Source of the DNA: Sepiola atlantica
Taxonomy: Eukaryota; Mollusca; Cephalopoda; Sepiida; Sepiolidae
Assembly (NCBI GenBank): GCA_963556195.1
Contig: OY744525.1
Location: 28,010,769-28,074,768 of the forward strand
Reading direction: 5' to 3'
DNA length: 64,000 nt
Part shown: positions 56,474 through 64,000 of the stretch, in pieces
How positions within the stretch are numbered: position 1 is the first letter of the stretch
How the letters are laid out: each line of letters begins with the position of its first letter
Translations under genes and position numbers: made by a program
Notes under the pieces: generated by a model
Told to the model about the DNA's origin: nothing
What the model saw: only the letters and a program-made list of their open reading frames with translations
Databases searched by the model: none

Positions 56474-56566
56474 CAGCACCTGATATTCCCAAATGGTGAC
56501 CCATCTGGTATTGACCACGTTCAACTTCGCTTAACTTCGGTGTGTCAATGTGATTATGTCGTATAC
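56474..56566 (-). repeat. 5S rRNA-derived repeat, copy 2
   Basis: CAGCACCTGATATTCCCAAA, GGTGACCCATCTGGTATTGA, TTCGGTGTGTCAATGTGATT and GTCGTATACC align in order with 38090-38191 and with the reverse complement of 5S rRNA. Short and mutated, so not a working 5S gene. Confidence 0.65.
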
Positions 56567-56804
56567 CTCTTATACCCATAGACAGTGATTATTTTTACAA
56601 AAAGCTAACACCCTGAAAACAAAAATAAGCCAGCTAGGATTTAAAGCTTTCAGAATATTGAATTTGTTTTGCATTTAAATTTCCGATTTTTTAGTATTAT
56701 TTATTTACCGAAAGCTACCTTCAAATGCTATTTCCACCTTCATGGTGTTATCTCTTTGTAAAGATGGTTACTTAGTTCCGACTATGTGTCTAATAGATAA
56801 ACTA

Positions 56805-57260
56805 TTGTGTTGACCAAAAAGTTCGTTCGTTTAAAGAAGGCGAAACCCAAACATCAAGTTTAGAAACATAACTGAGTTTATGCAATTCATTTTCCACGCT
56901 CGATTTGGAAATCTGTAGAACGTCTGCGATTGATCTGGTTGTCAAACAGCAATCTTGTTCAACTACAGCTTTCAGATGGTCATTGTCGATCATCTTTGGC
57001 CGGCCAGAGCCAGGAGTATCACTCACTGAAAAATTCCTTTTCGGTATCGAGCAAACCATTTCTGTCACACCCGTTCTATAACAGCATTATCCCTATACAC
57101 ATGACATATCTTTATGCAGGTTTGTGTAGCTTTTTTCCTTTTATGCAGTTAAAAAGCATCAGATATCGGTAGTGCTCTTCTTGATCTTCTATTTGGAGGC
57201 CCGAAATACAAACAAAAATGTAAGAACTCCTCTGTTCAGAGCCCGACGTCAACATACTCG
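56805..57260 (-). pseudogene. mariner transposase remnant, internally deleted
   Basis: Minus frame 57068-56802 reads FSVSDTPGSGRPKMIDNDHL, KAVVEQDCCLTTRSIADVLQ, ISKSSVENELHKL and SYVSKLDVW. This is the second helix-turn-helix of a mariner transposase. Right after DVW the frame runs into TTCTTTAAACGAACGAACTT and TTTGGTCAAC at 56809-56835, which looks like the mariner terminal inverted repeat. The catalytic domain is therefore deleted. Upstream, CRKGIF-like and CYRTGV pieces suggest the first HTH with a frameshift, but the left end is uncertain. It is a non-autonomous relic. Confidence 0.75.
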
Positions 57261-58084
57261 CTATAAAAATACAGGATTTGAAGAATAGGAATATTAAAAC
57301 GATCTTTAGAATGCCGAAACAATGGCATAAAAAAACGAACGAAATTTTTAGTCAATCAAATAGTGATATAATTATCAATCCAAAAAATTTCTTTAATTTC
57401 GTTGTAATGAGTTCACGTGATGATTTCACGGAGAGCGAATGTTCCATAGTTCTACCACAGAGTAACGAACACTAAATCTAAATAATCTATGAAAAAAAGT
57501 TAATTTCGTTAATATCATTTTGTTAAGATCAACGTCTAAGTAAAATAAGAAAAAAAACAACAGAATAGGTAAATTGATAATGGAAAAATAATTTTAAAGA
57601 CTATAGGTATTTAATAAGCCTGTTTACAATGCGGTAGATGCCGGAACAGTGAAAAATGGAAATTAACAAAAAAAATAAATGGGAAACAATATGTGCGAAA
57701 TTTTTCTTCAATAAAATTTATTTATTTATTTTTCAGTAAATTTTTCATTTACTGTTACATAGAGTCCAGGATGATGAAGAATATATATTTTGATAATTCG
57801 GGAGAAAAACTCCTCTTCAAAAAAAAAAAAGAGAAAACGTCTGTCCTGTTTTCTGGAGAGAAACATCAAAAAATTTCCGTTATATTTGAATGTTTATGTC
57901 GCAGCAAAGATTTCGATCAGCAGAAACTGTAATGCTTTAATACTTTATTTATTCATTAATTTAGGTTTGTCTTTTATTTATTTTTTCATCGTCAGTATTG
58001 ATTCTCATATTTGGTTTATTAATCTATTTCTTTGATTATTATTATTTAATTTTTATTCATCAATTTCTATATATTTTTTAATTT
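57261..58084. other. No gene recognised
   Basis: AT-rich. Frames of 60-81 codons (57278-57475, 57693-57932) show no domain and carry A-tract low complexity. Confidence 0.35.
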
Positions 58085-59555
58085 TATATTTTATATATAT
58101 ATTTATTATCATTATTAAAAGCCTTATTAAATACCTATATACTTACCACACCCTTTTATATAATAAATGATACTACCAAACCTTCTATATGATATATTAT
58201 TCTACCACACGTTTTTATATAATTAATTATACACCCATACCCTTTTATATTATATATTATACTACCAAACCATTTAATATAATATATTATACTATCACAC
58301 ACTTTATTTAAGATATTATATTACCACACCCTTTTTATCTAATATATTATACTACCACACCCTTTTATATAGTATATTATACTACCGCACATAGTTATAT
58401 AATATGTTATGCTACTACACAATTTTATATAACATATTATACTACCAGACCCATTATATAATATGTGATACTAGCGTACCATTTATATAATATATTATAC
58501 TCCCAAACCCTTTTATATGATACATTATATTATCACACCCTTTTACATAATATATTATACTACTACACAATGTTCTATAATATATTAAACTACCACGACC
58601 GTTTATAAAATATATAATACTACCACACGCTTTTATATAATATATTATACTACCACACTCTTTTATATAATACAGTATACTATCACACCCTTCTATATAA
58701 TATATTATACTCACAAATCATTTAATATAATATATCTTACTGCAACACCTTTTATATAAAATATTATACTATCACACCCTTTACACAATATATTATACTA
58801 CCACACATTTTATATAATATATTATACTGTTACACCATTTTATATAATATATTATACTACCATACAATTTTACATAGTATATCATACTACCGCAGATAGT
58901 TATATAATATGTTATATATCTACACAATTTAATATTATATATTATACTACCGCCCCTTTTATATTATACTACCGTACAATTTATATAATATATTAGACTA
59001 CCACGCCTTTTATATGATATATTATACTATTACCTCCATTTCTATCATATATTATACTACACAATCTTTTTATATAATATATTACACTACCAAACCCTTT
59101 TATATAATATATTGTACTATCATACAATTTCATATAATATATTATATACCACCCGCTTTTATATAATATATCATACTCCAACACAATTTTGCATACTATG
59201 TTTTACTACCACACATTTTGTATAATATGTTATATTACTACACAATTTTATATAAAACATTATACTACCGCCCCTTTTTATATAATATATTATACTACCG
59301 TACAATTTATTTAATATATTATACTACCTACCCCGTTATATAATATATTATACTACTACACCGTTTTATATGATATATTATACTAAACCATCCATTTATA
59401 TAATATATCATACTACCACACTCTTTTATATAATATATTTTACTATCACAAGATTTTATATGATATATTATATACTACACGCTTTTATATAATATATTAT
59501 ACTACGACACAATTGTATATAATATATTGTACTACTACGCGATTTTATATAATAT
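58085..59555. repeat. 30-bp AT-rich minisatellite, left part
   Basis: About 48 units of TTTTATATAATATATTATAC plus TACCACACCC, varying at CCC, ACAATT and CTC. Minus frames (IIYYIKGCGSIIYYIKG-like) are open because the unit is a multiple of three; not genes. The array continues at 60880 after a LINE insertion. Confidence 0.93.
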
Positions 59556-60870
59556 AATAGCAAATTCTGATGCTAAATCTAACTATTCTCAAAGGATCCA
59601 TGATTCTTTCCCATCTTATAGAGTTGGCTCTCGTGATTTTTGGTGAATCTACAATAGTGTTATAAACAGTGGCAAGTCTGCTATTGCTCCTCATTTTAAG
59701 AGACTTAAAGGTATTTAATCTACTAAAGATAAAGCTGATCTCTTTGCTCATAGTTTTGCTGACAATTCTTCTCTTTAGGATTCGAGTGCTGTTTTTCCTG
59801 ATTTTCCTTCGAAAACTGACCAGTTTCGTTATTCTGATATTATCAATCTAAATATGCTTGCTAGGGTTCTTTCTGATCTTGACCAGTCTAAGGCTTTTGG
59901 TCCTGATTCAATTCCTGTTGTCGTATCGCCCCGTGAGCCTCCTCTCTGTTATTAGCAAAGTGTTTGAAAGGTTGGTCAACGGCAAGCTTGTTCATTTTCT
60001 GGAAAGTCTGGACCTCTTTATTGATGTTCAGTATGCATGTCGTGGTTTTCGTCCAACTGCTAGTCTTTTAACTGTTGTAACTGAGCGGATCTGTCGGTTT
60101 CTGGATAATTAAGGAGAGGGAAAAGCCACTACGCTTGACATTTCAAAGGCGCCTTACAGAGTGTGGCATTCTGGTCTACTACGCAAACTTCAGGGTTATG
60201 GTATTGGTGGTGAGGTTCTTGACATTATTAGGCCTTGTCTTTCTGATCGAAGCTTGTTGTGGATTATGGTACGGAATGGCTTGTTTCGTTTAATCCTTAT
60301 AAGACTCAGCTCGTGTCTTTCAATAGTAGTCGTGCTTCTTTTTCTTCCTGATATTCTCATGGATGGCTCTGGTCTTGAGGAAAAATCGACACCAAAACTT
60401 GGTCTTTTTCTATCATAAAATCTTTCTTGAAGTTCATACTTTAGATCCATTGCTCTTTCTGCTTTTCGTAAAGTCGCAGAAACGTATCTGTAATTTGATT
60501 GGCCACACCCTTTCTTCTTCTCTGCACACACACGTGATGTTGCTAGTCTCAGTCTTTTCTATAAATACTATTATGACATGTGTTCTTCAGAATTGTGTGA
60601 TATATTTCCTGCTTCTTTTGTTCCAGTTCGTTTGACTCGTTGGTCTAGTGGTCTCCATCAATTCGCTGTTTTTATACCTCATTGTAATACAGTTTACTAT
60701 TCCAAGAGCGTCTTTCCAAGAACTGTAGGCTTGTGGAACTCTCTTCCTGCTGACTGTTTTGCTCTTACCTATAGCCTTGGTCTTTTCAAGACTAAGGCAT
60801 CTCCTGTCTTTGCGATAATCAGTTTTCGTTCTTGTTAGTTCTTTACATCAAGTGGCTTCATGCCTTGTCT
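59556..60870 (+). pseudogene. LINE reverse transcriptase pseudogene inserted in the minisatellite
   Basis: Plus strand pieces in order: NSDAKSNYSQRIHDSFPSYR (59560), SKTDQFRYSDIINLNMLARV (59812), SDLDQSKAFGPDSIPVVV, then directly YRPVSLLSVISKVFERLVN (59930) without the expected intervening part. Next FLESLDLFIDVQYACRGFRP (RT motif region), VWHSGLLRKLQGYGIGGEVL (60160), DILMDGSGLEEK (60350) and FPRTVGLWNSLPADCFALTY (60710). It stops after FRSC* at 60838. Internal deletions, stops and shifts are present; the catalytic (Y/F)xDD block was not found. Jockey-like superfamily, 5'-truncated. Confidence 0.75.
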
Positions 60871-61068
60871 AGAGCGATTTACATAAAATGTATTATGCTA
60901 CCACACTCAATTTTATATAATATATAATACTACCACATTCTTTTATATAATATATACTACCATACAATTTTATATAATATATTATACTACCACACTTTTT
61001 TATATAATATATTATACTACCCCACTTTTTATATAATATATTATACTACCATACCCTTTTCTATAATT
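60871..61068. repeat. 30-bp AT-rich minisatellite, right part
   Basis: Six to seven further units identical in type to 58085-59555, showing the LINE landed inside the array. Confidence 0.9.
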
Positions 61069-61734
61069 TGAAAACATATATATTGTAGAACATCTATTAC
61101 CCGGTCAAGGCTAGGTAGCTCTTCTCGTAGATATAAAGAGCCAAAATTGGTTTACCGAAGGCAGAAAATGTAATTATACTCTTTTCTGTGTTGTATATTT
61201 TGTTAGATGACTTGTCAGTTTTGATGTCTTGTTTGTGGAAATATATCACCAGCATTTTGAAAATAATCATTGCTTGCCCTGCCTTCATTCCAGCAATAGT
61301 CTTAAATCACATTTCAATTTACTGTCAGAATAAGAAGATCCTGGATAAAGAAGTTTCTCCGAAAATATCTCTTCAAACGCTCCGAGAAAATAGCATTGCT
61401 TACGCAGCCTTTATTATCGTTTTTAATGATACATAAACAGAGTTGCTGACAGATACTATATGTTCTGATTGGGTAGGCTATATCAAGGGTAGGAGAAAAG
61501 GGCATATTTGAGATAGTTAGGCATGAGTAAAAGTTAGTATCAAGCTGTAATGACGTACATAGCTCCTCAGTGGTCTCTTCTGTTATAAATAACATTGAAA
61601 GAAAATGTTAATAACATGTTTGTGTGAGTATATTTCGTGACTAATAATCCGGTCTGAGAAATTTGTCGAGCCATGAATTAAATCACATTGTGAATATTCG
61701 GCATGTCCGTGTTCTATTCACAGACATTAATTTT
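61069..61734. other. No gene recognised
   Basis: Frames of 60-93 codons on both strands, none with a known domain. A minus frame at 61314-61595 (LQLDTNFYSCLTISNMPFSP) looks protein-like but is not recognised. Confidence 0.35.
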
Positions 61735-62110
61735 ACAGTCATTGTTGTTGCAACGACGTTCAACCTGGTCGAGTTGATCTGGCGTATTTCCTGACATGCA
61801 CTAAATCTCGAATCATAGCGTCTTATTCACGGCCGCCCTAAGAAAGGTCGCACGAGATGGCTAGCTAATAGCGATTCCACCGTCGAAGGCTGACCACATG
61901 TGGACATGAGAATTCAGTCATATCCTCCTTGATGGTTATCGTGCAATTCCTTAGCTGTCCATCGACACGATTGCAGCACTCATATAAAGAGGAAAAGAGG
62001 ATTAGATCGTGAATTAGCTCTCGCTCTCGGGTACGACCTGCATGCCCAAACCATCGAAGACGTAGCTGAAACAAGACAGATGGCAAAGACTTAAGATCGA
62101 GGTGTTGGCG
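61735..62110 (-). pseudogene. LINE ORF C-terminal fragment (RTE/CR1-like tail)
   Basis: Minus frame 62086-61865 reads LRLRWFGHAGRTRERELIHD, then YECCNRVDGQLRNCTITIKE and DMTEFSCPHVVSLRRWNRY. The RWFGHA...GGQLK.W...IK.D pattern is the usual C-terminus of a widespread animal LINE ORF. After a shift, RSTRPG-like residues appear near 61765. The tail is CAACAACAATGA on the minus strand (about 61742-61755), as a LINE 3' end. Only about 110 codons are left. Confidence 0.68.
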
Positions 62111-62243
62111 CAGAACAGTAGTTGGGCATTTTTTTTAATCTACAATGAACGGATTTGAAAATTGTGACGTGATCACACGCGAGTTCAAATAAAGCACTAG
62201 ACATTGATATGTACATTGTGTTAAACAGATGTCTAATCCACCA

Positions 62244-62438
62244 TCACCAGAAATAACAGCAATCATTGAATCTACAACATTCAACGGAATTGTTTCTTTG
62301 TATCTTGGGCGTGTGTTCAGAGACTACCAACTCGTTATTGTTCAGGTCAATTAGACTACCTCTGCGATTCAGAAACCTGTGTTTGGGCCTCTGTAATGAA
62401 TCTGTGTATTCACAGTTGTCAGTGAAACAAGACTCCAT
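62244..62438 (-). CDS. Candidate small exon of unknown function
   Basis: A 64-codon minus frame reads MESCFTDNCEYTDSLQRPKH and RFLNRRGSLIDLNNNELVV. Composition is balanced rather than low complexity. Just upstream on the minus strand is TTTTCCCTTTTTTAG|CTATGC (about 62447), a good splice acceptor, and an in-frame TAA sits directly before the ATG. If real, this would be the first coding exon after a 5' UTR intron. Possible donors are CTG|GTGATG at its end or GAG|GTAGTC inside. RRGSLIDL resembles a phosphosite-type segment, but I recognise no family. It may be a chance frame. Confidence 0.22.
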   Translation of the reverse strand: MESCFTDNCEYTDSLQRPKHRFLNRRGSLIDLNNNELVVSEHTPKIQRNNSVECCRFNDCCYFW

Positions 62439-62469
62439 TTATGCATAGCTAAAAAAGGGAAAACATTAT

Positions 62470-63171
62470 TAACTTGACTTGAATTCAGTCATCAATTAGT
62501 AGACGTGAAACATCCATAAAATTTCGTGCTTGAGCTCAATTCATTGTTTAATGTAATGACTGATTGTATATGCAGCAGGCGAAACATGCATATAGACCAT
62601 GTCACTACACTAACTGTAGCAGTTATGACTTTATATTATAAAATATGATTATTTGCAAGGCCATGCTCTTCTAGGTATAAGATCATCAGGTTGTTAATGA
62701 GTACAACAAGGACCAGAGTGGAATAGCAGAATTTTTGGTCAAGGCTGAATCCTCTAGATCTTCTGTGTTCTGTCCATGCTCATAATATTAACAGGGTAAC
62801 ATTGAGAAGTATATGTCTCTTCACCACGTACGAACGGTAATCCACTAGGGAGAGGCTATATTTTGCGCATCACATAGTACTGGGATACATGGAGACCAGT
62901 AGAGTACATTTATTAGGGCCTATTCGGTAAGGTACTACCCTTCTGCAAACCTACTTACCACTGAACACATTATAAATGAACAACTGCCAACTGTGGCTTT
63001 ACTTACCAGAATTTTCTACATCATTTTCCCTAAGAATGCTACATTTATGGGATTGCAATGCTAAAACATCGCTGAACCAAGTGCTTCGATGTTAAGTGGG
63101 ACTGAATTGACTAATAGTGAAAATACCTGCAAGGACTATGTATTATGGAAGGCCGATAAGATAAAATTGGA
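62470..63171. other. No recognisable feature
   Basis: Low-copy sequence without long frames or tandem repeats. Confidence 0.35.
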
Positions 63172-63600
63172 TTAATTTAAGAATGAGGAGGTGTCTGTTT
63201 GGGTTAATTTCCTCCTATAGCAGCAATATGAAATTATCTCATTTCTTGAATTAACAATATTCTTCTTCCTCGCAGCAGTGATTCTCATTACTGCCTCCGA
63301 AGTGCATACATGGCAACTGTTTGAGCTTGGAGTATAGGAACTTGATTTTTTAGGATATACCAATTTAAAGAGTATGAGATATTATTTGATTTACCATTTT
63401 TGATTAGATAAGTTTTATTATTTTTGGTATTATTATTGAACGAATAAATGTGGGATGAGATGCGGTTCTTGATTGATTGGAATGACGAGCCTATGTAAGT
63501 AAATATCTTTGGGTAGGTTATTCTTTCAGTAAGTAAGTTATTCCTATCAATGGGTCTATTTCGAGGCAATATGATATTATCTTGGTTAGAGGGTGGTACT
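63172..63600 (-). pseudogene. Penelope-like element GIY-YIG domain fragment
   Basis: Minus frame 63569-63288: FTYIGSSFQSIKNRISSHIY, SFNNNTKNNKTYLIKN, SYSLNWYILKNQVPILQAQT. This is the GIY-YIG start (YIG), the conserved Arg in helix 1 and the W.IL segment. A shift near 63310 moves into the frame CHVCTSEAVMRITAARKK and IVNSRNEIISYCCYRRKLTQ, the Cys-rich C-terminus. No RT part is next to it in the window. The sequence differs clearly from the 51-kb copy (TYIGSSFQS against TYIGSTGCS), so at least two Penelope-like families are present. Confidence 0.75.
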
Positions 63601-63863
63601 AGACTATTATTATAATTTACTGGGAATTATTTAGGTGCAAGTCTCCAGTGTTTGATAGAGCTGCAGGTTAAAGTACTAGAGATTCAATGGTATTATTAGG
63701 ATCAATAGTCTGCGGTGACAATTTAGTTACAGTACATGCTTAGACCACATCCTCATGTATGCAATTATTATTGAGTAGGCAACGTTGTCAGTTTTGGCAA
63801 TTGCAATTATTAGTAGGGACAAAAGAGGGGGTGCTGGTTTATTGAGCAGATTAAATTTTCTTT

Positions 63864-63912
<49 letters not shown>
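63864..63912. repeat. (TA)n microsatellite
   Basis: About 23 TA units. Confidence 0.95.
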
Positions 63913-63917
<5 letters not shown>

Positions 63918-64000
63918 AGTATAAATTTTTATTTATACAAACATTATTGGTTACATATGTGCATACATGTTTCGGTTGCACTTTTCCAAGAAAGTCAACC

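Overview
This is animal nuclear DNA made almost entirely of repeats. It has no operons, no ribosome binding sites and no long host ORF. It does have long (TA)n, (AAT)n and (GA)n microsatellites, tRNA-derived and 5S-rRNA-derived SINE-like copies, decayed LINEs, a Penelope-like element with a GIY-YIG domain and a mariner relic. That mixture fits an invertebrate and most resembles repeat-rich mollusc, especially cephalopod, genomes. The organism call is an inference from repeat families only.

Positions 1-34268 look like a head-to-tail array of five non-autonomous Helitron-like elements. Each of the four complete copies begins with TC plus a TATAAAGG(G/C)CAG and TCTG-rich leader. All five end in the same ~300-bp domain finishing GCCGGGTAGCCCCGCTAG. 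Three junctions are seamless CTAG|TC (3018/3019, 6430/6431, 24447/24448), one has a 3-nt spacer (27985/27989), and the last copy ends at 34268 against unrelated DNA. No Rep/helicase ORF is present. The interiors are built from about seven shared tandem-repeat modules used in different combinations but in one order and orientation: a module with repeated GCATTCGCCGGTGTGAGCGC, a 33-bp minisatellite, a ~320-bp repeat, a G-rich ~120-165-bp repeat, and a 35-bp minisatellite next to every 3' end. The third copy is expanded to 18 kb. It carries a 6.6-kb array of 78 indel-free 85-bp units with a 255-bp trimeric higher-order pattern, followed by an 8.6-kb block with a ~3-kb duplication, 34-36-bp hairpins and GTGTACAC-type quasi-palindromic minisatellites.

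Positions 34269-64000 are lower-copy, AT-rich sequence with scattered insertions. These are foldback palindromes at 35.6 and 40.2 kb, a THAP-type zinc-finger exon at 36.4 kb with a splice donor, 5S-derived copies at 38.1 and 56.5 kb, and a nest of LINE 3' ends with (AAT)n tails at 42.4-46.7 kb. Further on are a Penelope-like element at 50.8-52.7 kb inside ~155-bp inverted repeats, a LINE 3' fragment at 53.3 kb and a mariner remnant at 56.8 kb. A LINE is inserted into a 30-bp AT minisatellite at 58.1-61.1 kb, followed by a minus-strand LINE tail at 61.7 kb and a second GIY-YIG fragment at 63.2 kb.

The only plausible host-type coding pieces are the THAP exon and a weak candidate exon near 62.3 kb. 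Nearly all other open frames are by-products of stop-poor minisatellites. There is no evident gene network here. The biology of the window is mobile-element and satellite evolution.
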